Below are positions 21,741 to 32,999 of a DNA stretch of 64,000 nt, piece after piece. The notes beneath the pieces are model-generated. The model worked only from the letters and a program-made list of their open reading frames with translations, did no database searches and was not told the DNA's origin. Source of the DNA: Lycorma delicatula (Eukaryota > Arthropoda > Insecta > Hemiptera > Fulgoridae); NCBI RefSeq assembly GCF_047948215.1, contig NC_134455.1, forward strand, positions 347,123,842 through 347,187,841, in the 5' to 3' direction. Numbering within the stretch: the first letter of the stretch is position 1; the number at the start of each line of letters is the position of its first letter. The position numbers and the translations under genes were made by a program.

Positions 21741-23336
21741 TATACTTTCGAACTGTCGGTGGTTTTGGGGTCTAGGGAGTGAAACGCGAAGAAATGTCGA
21801 AATTTTCCGGAAGTCGAATCATGGTACTCATTACAGTATGTAGCTTTCTTATGAAATCTACCTAAAATTTACACTTATAAAACAAATTAAACACTCAAAC
21901 ACGTAAGTATGTTAATTATTAATAAAAGAAACATATGTAACTTAATCTTAAAACATTTTATTAAGTAAGGTTTTCTCCAAATTTAACATCCCTTCAATAA
22001 AGGCTAAAACAAGAAAAAGAAAATTTGCAAATAACGTTTACTGCATTTTTCATTTTAAAAAATGTTAGACACTTCTTAATCGATCTATATATGAATTATA
22101 ATCTTAAAAAATATTTTTGAAAAATGTGTAAAGGGAAGAGCATATATATTTTAATTTTAAGAGGGGGGGGTTGATTTTTTTTTAATTCTTCGATTGTTTA
22201 TATATGCATTGTACGTAATAAAATTACTTTAATAATGTTTTCTCTAAAATTTTCAGAAGAAAATCAAAATTGTTTTTTTTTGCGATATCCACCAACCCCT
22301 TAACTACATCTGGGAAAAAATGATATAATTAATGAATGCCTCATATATTGAGACATTTGAATAAAATTTAAGAAAATCAGTTTCGTCAATCTTGAGATAC
22401 AAGGTCAAAAACAGTTCGACAGACATACGTACATAGAATTTTTTTTTCGTCTAGATGAACTATTTGAACCCTAGACCGTAAAGATTTTCAAAAAACGGAT
22501 ATACCATTTTTGACATGTTCACCGTACTTTGCCCTTTAATAAGGCTATTCTAGCTATACTCACCGGAAAATTAAAAGCGTCGAGTTACTTCTATACTAAA
22601 GAATCTTTCATTTTTAGACAACATGAAGAAAATAAAAAAAAAGAGAAACCAACTACTTGGCAAATTATTTTAATCAACCGTGAACGCAACTTTACCGTTA
22701 TAAAATGGTTTAAGAGTGCTTTTAGTTAATTTAATAATTAAAACAAGGTCAGTTTAATTACTGTTTAAAAATAATTATTAGAGATAGTATTTAAGAATTA
22801 TTACATAGTATTTAAGAATTATGACTTTTTGTTCTTTTGTAAAATATTAAATATTAGGTAAGCAATGAATTTCACATAATTAATTATACTGAAACATAAC
22901 GAATAAAGTTCTCTACGGCTTTAATAGCATAATAGAAAAGAGCCGAGTAATGACTCGTGAAAGGTGAAGGAAATACGCTCGTAAAACTGACAACAATTTG
23001 TAAAATCCATTGTCATCTCAATCTATAACTTCATAGTTATGAAAACAGTAACAAACATAAAATAGTACACGAGATGAAATTCTTTTATCATTTGGGAAAC
23101 AGTTTTTATCTACACCCGGAAAGAAGATGTACATTCTAGAACACTGAAGACGGATGATAGTGGTATAAAAAGCTTTTGTTTCTCTTGATTGTAAATATTA
23201 TTTTGATTATTATTTCAATTAAATTTGTTTACGCTTCAAAAACATAAATATCTGAATAAAGAATTTATGAAATTTTGGATTAACAAACTATCAAAATTTG
23301 AGTGTTAATTTCTGTCCATTGTGTCACTCTTAACAT
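21741..23336. other. No gene seen
   Basis: AT-rich. GTAGCTTTCTTATGAAAT at about 21839 recurs at about 53261, inside a Helitron-like stretch. A 66-codon open frame at 22529-22729 has no recognised relatives and is probably chance. Confidence 0.5.
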
Positions 23337-23467
23337 TCATAGTTTGACGCGTCGGAGTACCCCCATTTTAAAAACTACTTTTAGCACTCCCCTTTCTCAA
23401 AACTACTTTTAGCATTCCAGAGAGTGCTAAAAGAGAATGGGTGTACTCCGAATCGCGTCAAATTATG
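23337..23467. repeat. Small foldback element, about 45-bp arms
   Basis: The left arm TTTGACGCGTCGGAGTAC..CCATTTTA and right arm GGGTGTACTCCGAATCGCGT..CAAA are inverted copies. Inside is a direct duplicate of AAAACTACTTTTAGCA. Total about 130 bp; looks like a minimal MITE. Confidence 0.75.
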
Positions 23468-23638
23468 CGTAACAATGCTGGGAAGAGCAGAAAATAACAC
23501 TTAAATCAGTTATAATAATCATAGCGCAAATATAAAATATTGTAAAAATTTAAACAAAATTGAATTTTATATTTTCATATTTTACTTATTTACCTCTTTT
23601 TTCGAAACTATTTAAAATTGCCATTTAAAAATAAATAT

Positions 23639-23672
23639 TGAGGTTGGCAAAGAAGTTTCTTTGCCAACCTCA
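23639..23672. repeat. Perfect 16-bp-stem palindrome, 2-base loop
   Basis: TGAGGTTGGCAAAGAA, GT, TTCTTTGCCAACCTCA. The GGTTGGCAAA word looks like a mariner end, so this may be two ends joined with no interior. Confidence 0.85.
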
Positions 23673-23915
23673 TATCTTTATAATCTCATAATTCGGGTAA
23701 AGTTAATAAAATTTGTCAACACGTGCGTACCTTGGAAAGATGAACTCATATCACTGGGCATTTTTAGAAAGGTTACGATATGTTAGTCTATTTAAACGTG
23801 ATTTCTCCTAAAAATGAGTAAAAATAAAGAATATATTCGATAAATTTGAAATTTTTTTACCAAAAAAGCGAAGAAGGAGAGTGTAAAGCTACTAAAAATT
23901 GTTGATGTTTATATA

Positions 23916-24895
23916 CGAGAGGTTATGTCTAAAGTAAAGACGGTTTCATTGTAAAAAAAAATTTATTCTGGAAACTTCATAAATATTTTTTATTTCTCTT
24001 AAACAACAAACCTTATACTAATTCTCTATATAATCACAACATGATTTAAGACATTTATCGTAGCGATACACTAGCTTCAATATACCCTCGTCATATTCTT
24101 CTGCCGCCAGTCCATTTATCCACTGATTAATAACATTTTTAAGTTCATCGTCACCCGCGAATCGCTACCCACTCAAAAATTCTTTCAGTTTCCAAAAAAA
24201 ATGGTAATCAGAAGGAGCTAAGTCCGGACTATATGGTAGGTGATCGTAAATTTCTGATCCAAATGTTCTCGGTAAATTAGTTGTCGGAACCGTAACATGT
24301 AGACGTGCATTATCGTGCAGCAGGACGAAGCCGTCGGTCAGCCGCCCAGTTCGCCGATTTTGAATAGCGCGCCGTAACTTACGTAGTTTCGCAGTAAGCT
24401 TCTGCATTTATAGTCGTTCCATCTAGTATGAAATCGATCAGCGGTATGCTAAATCGAGCCCAAAAGACTGTGGCTATAAGTTTGCGTCCAGATGGCTGTG
24501 GCTGTCATTTGTCGGTCTGGTTGGTGATTGAGGATGACACCATTCACTCGGCTGCCGTTTTCTCTATGGGGTCTAATACGAAATCCATATTTCATCGTCG
24601 GTAACAGTTGAATTAAGGAACTCATCATTTTTTTCTGTCTAGCACGTTAAAAATTACAAAGCACACCCCATTCGGATTTTTTGTGATGTTCCGTTAAAAC
24701 GTGCGGCACCCAATGTGTACAAACCTCTCTGAAGCCTAAATGGTCATGAACAATGCGACCAATAACAGCTCTTGACACATCAGGGATAAAAAGTGCCAGG
24801 TCGGAAACAGTTAAGCGACGATCTTTTCTGATTTCATCATTGACGCGTTTCAACGAGAATCGATGGTTTAATAAACGTCATTCGAAGTATAAAAT
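23916..24895 (-). mobile_element. Mariner-like element, 5' end lost
   Basis: Left end begins after TA with CGAGAGGTTATGTCTAAAGT, complementary to the end of the 3' remnant at 16938. Minus-strand interior is a mariner transposase. No matching inverted end was found near 24900, and MITE-T copy B begins at 24968, so the 5' end appears deleted. Confidence 0.8.
24040..24870 (-). pseudogene. Mariner transposase relic
   Basis: From the high-coordinate end: a helix-turn-helix segment RLTVSDLALFIPDVSRAVIG, then LGFREVCTHWVPHVLTEHHK (24647-24853). After a degraded stretch it gives GFVLLHDNARLHVTV with the second catalytic Asp and YSPDLAPSDYHFFWKLKEFL with the third (24165-24407), i.e. the DD34D pattern. 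A separate frame gives DDELKNVINQWINGLAAEEY and LVYRYDKCLKSC. Stops and frameshifts throughout. Confidence 0.85.
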
Positions 24896-24967
24896 TCTTT
24901 TTTTTAAATTATTCATTAAACGATGAAACTTTTTTCCAATCCTTAAACCACAGCCAAAAAAAACAAA

Positions 24968-25670
24968 TCTGATGTGGACAACAGATTACTTCCTTGTATG
25001 ACTATTAAATTAAATTTACACATTTAAAAAAAATGAAAAGTACATAAAATTCTATTTGATTAAAAACTTCTGATATTTTTATTTATTTTGTTTGTAATTA
25101 TTATTCATTGTAAAAATTTGTTTCCAATGAGAGGTTAAAACATCCGGTTATTAATACATCAGTATAATTAAATTAAAAGAAAAAAATTTAAAAAAAGTAG
25201 ATGTCTGATTCGAACGTGAGATTCAAATATTTCATTAATTAAAATTTTATTTGGCTATAACTCTGGAATCAGTGAAGATAAGTACCACTTATGATATATC
25301 GTTGAAATGCTCTCAATAAGAGCTTATTACTGTAGTTAAGAAAAAGTCGAAAATCCAAATGCTTTGGATTTTGGGATGATTTGGACACTTTTGGTTCAGT
25401 CGATTGCAATCAAAAGGGAAGGTGTACAACTAGATGTTACAACAGTCTTAAATCAAAAATTTGAACATCCTACATCGAATCGTTTTTGAATAAGCCATAT
25501 ACATTCATACGTTTGTATGTACGTACGTACATACAGACATCAAGCCGAATCAAGTCAAAGTGGATTCAGGGATAATCAAAATGTATATTTCCATTGAAAT
25601 CTGGAAACGGAAATTTATCTCGATCACAATACTTCCTTCCTTTACTTCGTACAAGGAAGTAAAAAACAGC
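24968..25670 (-). mobile_element. MITE-T copy B
   Basis: Begins TCTGATGTGGACAACAGATT with TACTTCCTTGTATGAC, ends CCTTTACTTCGTACAAGGAA. About 700 bp, the best full-length minus-orientation copy. A/T runs lie on both sides. Confidence 0.82.
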
Positions 25671-26645
25671 TGTTTTCTTTCCATACCAACAATAATTAAA
25701 AATTAATCATTTTTATTACAAGAATAATCGTATTGTTTTTGACGTTCATAGATACTTTATATCTATGAATTATTTTTGACGTACGTGTTTAAATTACATT
25801 ATTTTTTATAAAATGTTACTAGAATAACATGTATATTTTGGTTATACAGACTGCTTCAGTACTTTATAGCCGTATTTTTTCATCAAAATCAGGTAAAAGG
25901 TTAATACGAACATAGGTCTGGAAACGCTTAGTTTTCGAGTTATGACCTAGAATAAATTCGTCCAAAAGATTTCTTACTCTAAAGTTCACCTATTACTAAA
26001 ACTCTTCAGACACTAATCGTTAAAAAAAATTAGTAATTTTTAAAATCAATCGTATACGAAAAATCGGAATAATTGGGCGCGTAGAACTGTATCTCTAAGC
26101 TGTTTCCAAGAAAATCATGTTAAGCTCCAAAAATTATATCGAAAAGCATGTTAAAAATGTTGTTTAAGCATGATTTGGCGTAAAGTTACTTTCATAAATT
26201 AAAAAAAAAAATTGTACTTAATTAGTACTTACTTCTAAGAAAAATAATTTAATTAAAACCGATAAAAACCAAACAAAAATTTCAAAAAAATTATTTTTTT
26301 TAAAAACCAAACATAAATGAAATTCTGAAAATCTTGCACTAAAAATTTTGAATTTAAAGATAAATCTAATTCATTCAAAAATAATTTTATAACTAAATTC
26401 TTATTTTAAATTGTTTAATATACCATTTAATTAATTTAAAGCGAGAATATTACATTTTCTTTTCAAAATACATATAAATTATCTTCTCCAGTACTCTCTT
26501 TTTTTTAAATTGTTAATAAGATGACTGACGGAAACTAAATTCGACATCATCTGATTTCCTGACCTCATTTCACCCCCTAGACATACGAGGTAATTAAATA
26601 AAACGTCCTTTGAGTAAACATAGATTCTGCCCATCTCATTGGTGA
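25671..26645. other. No gene; faint MITE similarity at 25900-25980
   Basis: ATAGGTCTGGAAACGCTTAG and GAGTTATGACC at 25913-25950 resemble the inner TIR of the MITE at 50836-51488 (GTCCGGAAACGCTCCATTAG, GAGTTACGGCT). Otherwise AT-rich with nothing recognisable. Confidence 0.4.
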
Positions 26646-26830
26646 CTGTAGAACCCCTCTCCAATGATCTGATATTAAAATCCCTGCCACCTCCTCCCGC
26701 GGTAGTGACCGCAGAACCCGAATTGACCTCACAAAAATCCATTCCCACCACTACTTTCGTTAATAACCGCAGAACCCCTCTCCGTTGAACTGGTATTGAA
26801 ATATTCTGCCACCACGCTATTCGCGCATTT
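26646..26830. repeat. Degenerate minisatellite, about 60-bp unit, 3 copies
   Basis: Three units each begin with (T/C)GCAGAACCC or TGTAGAACCCC (26648, 26711, 26769) and continue with CTCTCC, a GA(A/T)CTG-like word, TATT(A/G)AAAT and TGCCACC. An open minus-strand frame (26479-26751) across them is a by-product. Confidence 0.65.
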
Positions 26831-26850
26831 TTAAGCCGATCTCGCCTGAT

Positions 26851-26894
26851 TTCCTGAACTGATTTAAGCTTGCGAGCTTAAATAAGTTCAGGAA
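26851..26894. repeat. 20-bp-stem hairpin
   Basis: TTCCTGAACTGATTTAAGCT, loop TGCG, AGCTTAAATAAGTTCAGGAA; one mismatch. Lies between two minisatellites. Confidence 0.85.
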
Positions 26895-26931
26895 TTAGGC
26901 AATGTTTCTGTTTAAAATGTTTCATTTCTTG

Positions 26932-27018
26932 GACTGAGTGTGGAATCTTGGAATGGTGTGCAATCATGGACCGGGTGTGAAATTTTGGACTGGTGTGGAA
27001 TCTTCGACTGGGTCTGAA
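26932..27018. repeat. Minisatellite, about 20-bp unit, 5 copies
   Basis: Consecutive units start TGGACTGAGTGTGGAATCT, TGGAATGGTGTGCAATCA, TGGACCGGGTGTGAAATTT, TGGACTGGTGTGGAATCT and TCGACTGGGTCTG. Confidence 0.85.
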
Positions 27019-27076
27019 AAAAAAATTATACATTTTAAAATTTCCAAAAAAGTCTACACTATAAAATATTTTTCAC

Positions 27077-27081
<5 letters not shown>

Positions 27082-27137
<56 letters not shown>
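27082..27137. repeat. (TA)n microsatellite
   Basis: Nearly pure TA tract. Confidence 0.95.
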
Positions 27138-27139
<2 letters not shown>

Positions 27140-27714
27140 CACGTAAGAAATGTATTGCATTAGTACTGTACAACGTAAAATCAGATCATTTTATCGGACA
27201 ATTCGTCATTTTTGCTGCATATCTGTTCCCTGCGAAAATATTTTTTTTTTAATAAAAATTCGTATTTTGTCATTCATAATTTTTTCAGTAGTAAACTGGT
27301 AAAAAAGAAATGTAAAAATTAATACGTAAAGGAAGTCATTGTTAAAGTCTAAAAGGAAGTCTAAAATAAAATAATTACAACTATTATTTACTAGTTACTA
27401 GTATTTAGTCGTAAACGTATTTCCAGAAGAACTTTTTCGTAAATTCTTATATTAACTCCTACGTTTTAAAAATATTTCTTTAGGTGGTGTAGGTGGTGGT
27501 AAAGAAAAATCCATTTTTAAAGCGCCTGAGGAATAATATTGGAAAGTTAATTTTTTAAATTTCAATACTAATTTTTTGTACAAATAGGTTAATGTATTTT
27601 ATGTACATTATTATCATCCATCACATAATCTGTTATTACTTTATATGCGATGAAGATTTCTTAAAATAAACAACCTTACGTTAGTGAGAACCTTTTTTCG
27701 GTCCTTCTTTAAGC
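27138..27714. other. No gene seen
   Basis: AT-rich non-coding sequence without recognised repeats. Confidence 0.5.
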
Positions 27715-28395
27715 AGACAAGGCCAACCGGCAACCGCCTTAAAATGGTCCGTGATCTTAATTTTGTCATACTATGTTTCTGTTGTCTTTTTGGGATATTT
27801 ACTGGCACTTGTCATCATTTTTGTCTTTAAAAAGGAGATCTGTAAGCTTGTTTTTTTCATGTACTTCTTTCAATTGGTTAATTTGGTTGATTGCTTCTTG
27901 TTCTAATTCTACAAAACAATGCTAAATCATCGGCAAAAGCTAGACATTCAATTTTGACTTTCTGATTCTTTGTTCCTATTTTTGCACTCGGAGTCATTAT
28001 TCTCCTAGAAGGTTTTCATAACTTTATCTAAAGCAAAGTTGAAAAACATTGGTGAAACACCATTTCCTTGCCTTAGTCCTGTTTTTATTTGGAACGGTAC
28101 GCTGACTTCACCTAGAAACTTTACTTAATTTACGGTGTTGGCTAAAGTGAATTGAATTAAATTTCTGGTGTTTTGGTTAACTTGGTATTCTTTTAGTATG
28201 TCAAATATGGCTTCTCTATCTACTTATCGTAAGCCTTTTGAAAATCAATGAATGAAATAAAGATGTCCTTTGGCCTTGTGTTGTACTATTTTAATACCTC
28301 TTTTAGGCTGAAGATTTGTTCTTTACAAAATCTATATCTTAGGAATTCACCTTGATATTCGCTAAACTTTGGGTCGATCAGTTTTTACTCGTATT
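27715..28395 (-). pseudogene. Non-LTR reverse transcriptase relic (RTE-like)
   Basis: Minus strand, read through frameshifts from the high-coordinate end: FISFIDFQKAYDK (the palm start with the first Asp), SVPFQIKTGLRQGN then GVSPMFFNFALDKVMKTF, and CLAFADDLALF, the catalytic YADD-type box. This order and wording are those of insect RTE-type endonuclease-reverse transcriptases. The endonuclease is missing and stops are frequent, so it is dead. It could be the same family as the C-terminal relic at 11200. Confidence 0.8.
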
Positions 28396-29449
28396 AAAAA
28401 GAAAAATTAATTAAAATTATATTTTAAAGCACTTCAATTTACTTAATATTTATTTATTTAATTAAAAATGTTTTCATATAAATACATAATTATAAAATGG
28501 TATTATAATTACATTATTCATAAGGGTACAATGTTAATAAAGTTTATTATTATAATTATTAACATACGTACGGTTTTTTTTTTGTAATTTTGTTTTTCAA
28601 TATCGTTTCTTATCTGTTTTCTTCTTTTATATTTTTAATATACAAGTAAATAACCTTCGTGAATTCTTTTACCCTTACCAAATAATCTTTCCTCTCGACT
28701 GACGTGCTCCGTGATTTATCACACAATCTACTGTTTACAATTCCTGATAATTTACTTTTATTCATCACTTTTTTTCTCCTTTGTTCATGACGTATATTAA
28801 TATTATATTATATATTACATTTTTTTTTTATTTTTGTGTTTTTTTTTAAAATGAAAAATGAAATTTAATAATTCCATGTTTAAATCATCAAATCACATAC
28901 TTATAAATACGTTATTCAATAGAATTTTCATTATGTAAAACTTGATAAAAATTTAATTAACTAGCTAGTTGCACGAAAAAATAAAACAGTTTTGAAATCA
29001 GTTGTAGGGAACCTTTTTTTATTAAAATACTACAAATGCGGAAAATGTTTGCAGGATGATAATCCTTCCAGGAAAAGGAACGTAAATCCTCATTTCCCTG
29101 TCTCTACTTTGTTTATAATTTAATTTTTTTTTAATGTTTTCCAGCTCTTTTTTTACCAGTTTTAAAAAATTTATGTAACGGGTAGGCCAACCTTACACTT
29201 AGTAGTTATGCATATATACAATACTTTTATATGTATTTGTTACAATTATATTTGTTCAATACTGTTTATAGACGTTTTTTAACACTTCACTTAACTTTTT
29301 TAACACATTTTAATCTGTTAAGCGCTTAAATTGATTTCCTTCAACAATGCAACATGCTTCAAACCTTTCCGTAACATTACATCACATAATACGACACAAA
29401 ATCTTATCTGCATCAATTTCAATAAATGTTTTTCATTTGTATTCTTTTA
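28396..29449. other. AT-rich DNA, no gene seen
   Basis: Long AT-rich stretch. No frames or repeats recognised. Confidence 0.5.
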
Positions 29450-30240
29450 ATTCATTCACTACGTAGGGATTTCTCTTGTAAACCTTGTTCTTTGCGACAC
29501 CACAAAAAAGAAATCCATTGTGTTAGATCAGATAAATGTGGTGGTCCTTCTTCCGAACGTTGCAGAGAGGTTAGGTTAAGGTAGTTCCTTCCTGTCAAAG
29601 CATAATGGGGTGGTGCTACATCGTGCTGAAAGATATGTTCGGCGAAGTTAACTCTGGTTCTGAGTTGTGACACTACATCACGAAGCATTTCTAAGTAATT
29701 CGCCCCAACCACATTTCCATAAAAGAAATGTGGTTCGACAACACCTTGCTGGATAATACACCCCACACCGCGATGCCAGGATGGTTCAGTTGTGAAATTA
29801 TGGCCATAACTTGAGGATTTTCATCAGCCCAGTACACGCAGTTACGCCTGGTCACGTGACCTGATAATTTGAAGCATCTAACCAGATGTTCTTATCCAGA
29901 AGATCTGGCTCCAAACCGATTTGGTCACGCATCAGTTCGCAGAACTGCATTTGGGAATCGAGTTGGTCCTCCAAAAAACCATGTATCAGTCGTGGGCAAC
30001 ATGGTTTTAATTTAAGTTTACGCATCGGGAGTCATAAGGACGTTCTTGATATGGATAACTCGATAGGCGCACATCGTTTAGACTTCTTTGGATTATTCAC
30101 AAATGGTAGATCAACTTTCATCAAATTTCCTTCCGTCATAGAAATCTTAGGATGACCAGATTTCAGTAAATTTACCACCGAACCTGTGCTTACAAATTTA
30201 TTTCTTATGTGATAAATTTCCTGGCGTGAAGTGAAGTGTT
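29450..30240 (-). pseudogene. Tc1/mariner transposase relic, DUF4817-type
   Basis: From the high-coordinate end: a PRLIHGFLEDQLDSQMQFCE segment, then DLLDKNIWLDASNYQ (the site of the first catalytic Asp in degraded form), then NCVYWADENPQVMA. The last frame (29452-29766) gives GVVEPHFFYGNVVGANYLEM, HIFQHDVAPPHYA with the second Asp, and PPHLSDLTQWISFLW near the third. Terminal repeats were not found. Frameshifts are needed throughout. Confidence 0.78.
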
Positions 30241-30419
30241 AAAAGCTCCTTGCCCTACTACTCGTACCTGTTCCGCATTTTTACAATTCCAATACTGCTT
30301 TAATATTCACTTTCTTTAATCTTAATTTTAATTGTTTGCCTTTACTGATAATTATCTGTAAAAAAAAAGCAGTTCTAATTTTCACGGGTATTAAACTAAT
30401 CGACGTCCTTGCGTCGGAA

Positions 30420-30890
30420 TATAAGTTACGTTACCCTGCAAAGACATCAGGTGAAATGACTCCACAGAGTATTCGGGAAATAATGGAGGAAGGTTTTGGT
30501 ATTTGGTAGGACAGATGGGATGAGACGGCAGATGGGCGGTATATGCATGGTCTCTTTCCAGACGTAAGGCCGTTGAGAGTCGCTTCGTGGATCTCCCCGA
30601 ACCGGCAAGTGAGTCTCAGTTCCTTTCCGGCATGGCAGATTTCGAGACAGGCTGACTCGATTTGGTTTGACTGACTCGGGTCAGTGTCCTCAGTGCTTAG
30701 TATCGGATGATGCATATCATGTTCTGTAGATCTGCACAAAATATGAGTTTAGGCGTGCAGAGGTGGTCAGGAAGCTTGAGGGTGTTGGTTTAAGTCTGGA
30801 TCTGCAGGCTAACTGGAAAGTTAGAGATGAGTGGCACGGCACATTGTTGCAAACTTTTTAAGGGGTTTGACGCTCGAAAGGATTGCAGAC
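30420..30890 (+). pseudogene. R1/Jockey-type ORF2 C-terminus
   Basis: Plus strand, in changing frames: IREIMEEGFGIWQDRWDETA-like, ADGRYMHGLFPDVRP, SWISPNRQVSQFLSGHG, then RDRLTRFGLTDSGQCPQC and DDAYHVL, then VRDEWHGTLLQTF. The QFLSGHG-(x)-FRxxLxRFGL and CPxC...H pattern is the conserved C-terminal zinc-knuckle region of R1/Jockey-group ORF2. A premature stop interrupts WQDRWDE (TAG for Gln) and later frames break. Reverse transcriptase and endonuclease are absent. Confidence 0.8.
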
Positions 30891-31715
30891 GGTGTTTAGT
30901 GTAGAATAATAGCCTAAGTGGCTAGGGACCCGTTTCGGTGCTTTTTCGCCAGAGTAGGCTTATATGGCAGTCGAGAGTTCCAGCGTTCAAGTCCTAGAAA
31001 AGACAAATCAGCTGATTTCGAAGTCGAGAGTTCTAAGGTTCAAATTCTAGTAAAGCCAGTTATTTTTACACGGATTTAAATACTAGATCATGGATACCGG
31101 TGTTCTTTGGTGGTGGGTTTCAATTAAACACACATATCAGGAATGCTCGAACTGAGAATGTACAAGACTACACTTCATTTACACTCATACATAATATCTT
31201 CCTCATTCATCCTCTGAAGTATTATCTGAAGGGTAGTTACCGGAGGCTAAAGAGGATAAGAAAGATAAAGAAAGGCTTATTTGGCAATTGTGCCAGGTTG
31301 TTGTTTGGTATGTTCGTTGGTTGATTGATAATTTTGTTTGCTTTTGTATAGGAGGCTAGAATTGCGATGTTGCGAACAATTTTTAAGGGATTGAAAATTA
31401 ATGTTTTTTTTTTATAGCTCAATTTGTAGATTTTTATTGGTTATCAGTTTCTATTGATTCGGTTTAGGCGAGTTTGAAAAATATCTTTTGCTAATTGTTT
31501 GGTTTTAACACCGATGTAAATGTCTTTCGAGGCATTTGCATCGGTCTCATCCTGGTAGAGAACTTACTGATGACTGAAATATGTAATCAGGTATTGAGGA
31601 TTTAGATGATGACCTCCGGTAAAGCCCATCAGAGCTAGAAACGGAAGAGGTGGTGTGGCGGGTGTGTACAAGGCGAGTTTCTTCCCCTACGGGGGTTAGG
31701 ATGTATAAATTAAAA
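30891..31715 (+). mobile_element. Retrotransposon 3' region with SINE insertion
   Basis: Follows the ORF2 relic. The part at about 31520-31700 (GCATTTGCATCGGTCTCATC, CTCCGGTAAAGCCCATCAGA, TTCTTCCCCTACGGGGGTTA) is matched by the complement of 60371-60560 and its last 40 bp by 61640-61690. It ends in an A-rich run after 31707, as expected for a 3' terminus. A SINE-B insertion occupies 30965-31255. Confidence 0.7.
30965..31255 (+). repeat. SINE-B copy with duplicated box B
   Basis: Plus-strand copy. The GTCGAGAGTTC-CAGCGTTCAAGTCCTAG block is followed, after a short CAAATCAGCTGATTTCGAA link, by a second GTCGAGAGTTC-TAAGGTTCAAATTCTAG block, so the tRNA-like region has two box B equivalents. The body then continues to GGAGGCTAAAGAGG. 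Confidence 0.75.
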
Positions 31716-31939
31716 AGACAATAAAAATCAAAACCGACATTCGAGAAAATATTTGTGAGGAAATAACAACTATACAGTTACTTTTGGCCCACCCATTGGA
31801 GGATCGTTCAATAAACAATTAGAGACAAATTTCAACAGCGGGAAAACAGTATAATATAATAAACTGAAACTGTTTAACTTTCACATTATGGCACTTCCGA
31901 CATAGAAAATATTAGCTATTCGAAAATAATTTCCATTAT

Positions 31940-32170
31940 TATAACCTGTTTTTTTTTATTTCAAAATTTCAGCTGCGCTTCCGGCTGAAATTCATTCGAG
32001 GATGTTAAAACAGTACGATGAAAAATGTATTGGTGTAAAGATTTTTATAAGTGGATTGAACAATTTGAATCAGGCAGAACAAGTGTCTCTGGTTTTTATC
32101 GTAGTAGAAAACCGATGGAAATTTCAACCAACGATTTGAGAAATCACTTTACTGTTCTTATTCGACTGAT
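31940..32170 (+). pseudogene. Mariner transposase N-terminal fragment
   Basis: Plus strand in mixed frames: RMLKQYDEKCIGV, then YKWIEQFESGRTSVSG and RKPMEISTNDLRNHF. This is the helix-turn-helix linker (W(I/V)xxFxxGRTSVxD) of mariner transposases. No catalytic region or TIRs. Confidence 0.7.
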
Positions 32171-32860
32171 TCCTTATAACCCATAAAATGAATTCAAATA
32201 AAACATTTTCCTTATTGAATTTGTAATTACGGTTTCAAATCCCTTAACAATAACATAAAAACAACCCTTATGGATTGTGGAAAGGGTGGAAAAGTTTTAA
32301 TCCCTAGAATTCCACTTATTCCTCAAATTATTAATTTTAATTTAAACGTCTGCAACTATTTTTTTGTGTTTTTTTTTATGTATGAATGATAAATCAGTCT
32401 CAGGGTCATATACTAAAAGTTTGAAGCGTTACTTAATAACATGTTTTTCTCACTGTTAAGCTGCACATCCCCTGCTCAATAATAATTAAAAAACCGCCTT
32501 TTTTAATTGTGTTCTAAATGGAAAGACTCCCGAATGTTGTTTATAAAAAATGAAAAAACGTATCCTTTAATTGCAAGTTTAAAAAGATATGAATTTGTTG
32601 CCGAATGAAAAACAAAACTGTGACTTATTCTGTAAAAATAAGAATATAGAAATGTTTTCGTGTAACCAGGTCGGATCCAGCAACTGAATTTGGGGGGGGG
32701 GGGGTCATTTGGTGGCAAGGGGTTACATTTTTCTACTCCCTTCTAGGGTTGAGTATATATAATATTTCATACACTTTTATAGGATATATATCTATAATAT
32801 ATTCTGAACTATTTTTAAACACGAAAAATCGTTCAACCAATCATTAGTATTGTTGTAAAA
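32171..32860. other. No gene; hAT-like end words at 32665-32720
   Basis: CCAGGTCGGATCCAGCAACT followed by a 12-13 base G run and GGTCATTTGGTGGCAAGG resembles hAT ends of the CAGGGGCGGATCCAG type; a similar word is at 36117. No partner end found. The rest is AT-rich. Confidence 0.4.
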
Positions 32861-32863
32861 GAG

Positions 32864-32956
32864 TATAAAAAGGACAGTTTCGGCAAAACAAACACAGTGG
32901 TTAAATTTTTTCAATTTTAATTCGATTTATAAAAATTAAGCTGTAAGTTATTCGAA
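32864..32956 (+). promoter_or_regulatory. TATA-Inr core promoter candidate and 5' leader
   Basis: TATAAAAAGG at 32864-32873 and an initiator-like CACAGTGG with its A at 32896, giving the TATA-to-start spacing of 31-32 bases used in insects. About 60 bases of A/T-rich leader then lead to an ATG at 32957. Context around the ATG is CGAAATGA. Not part of any repeat recognised in this window. Supported by motif spacing only. Confidence 0.35.
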
Positions 32957-32981
32957 ATGACCCTCACGGAGACTCCAGAAG
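32957..32981 (+). CDS. Possible first coding exon (8 codons)
   Basis: ATG opens MTLTETPE and is followed by a good splice donor, AAG then GTAAAT at 32982. If real, this is a 25-base first coding exon with a phase-1 intron, placed about 60 bases downstream of a TATA/Inr pair. No downstream exon could be identified: the next kilobases on this strand are repeat remnants, so the second exon would lie far away or outside the window. A chance association is possible; eight codons give no family information. Confidence 0.25.
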
Positions 32982-32999
32982 GTAAATTAACTTTAAACT

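Noticed and set aside
29886..30155. 89-codon plus-strand open frame
   Set aside because: Antisense of the Tc1/mariner transposase relic on the minus strand.
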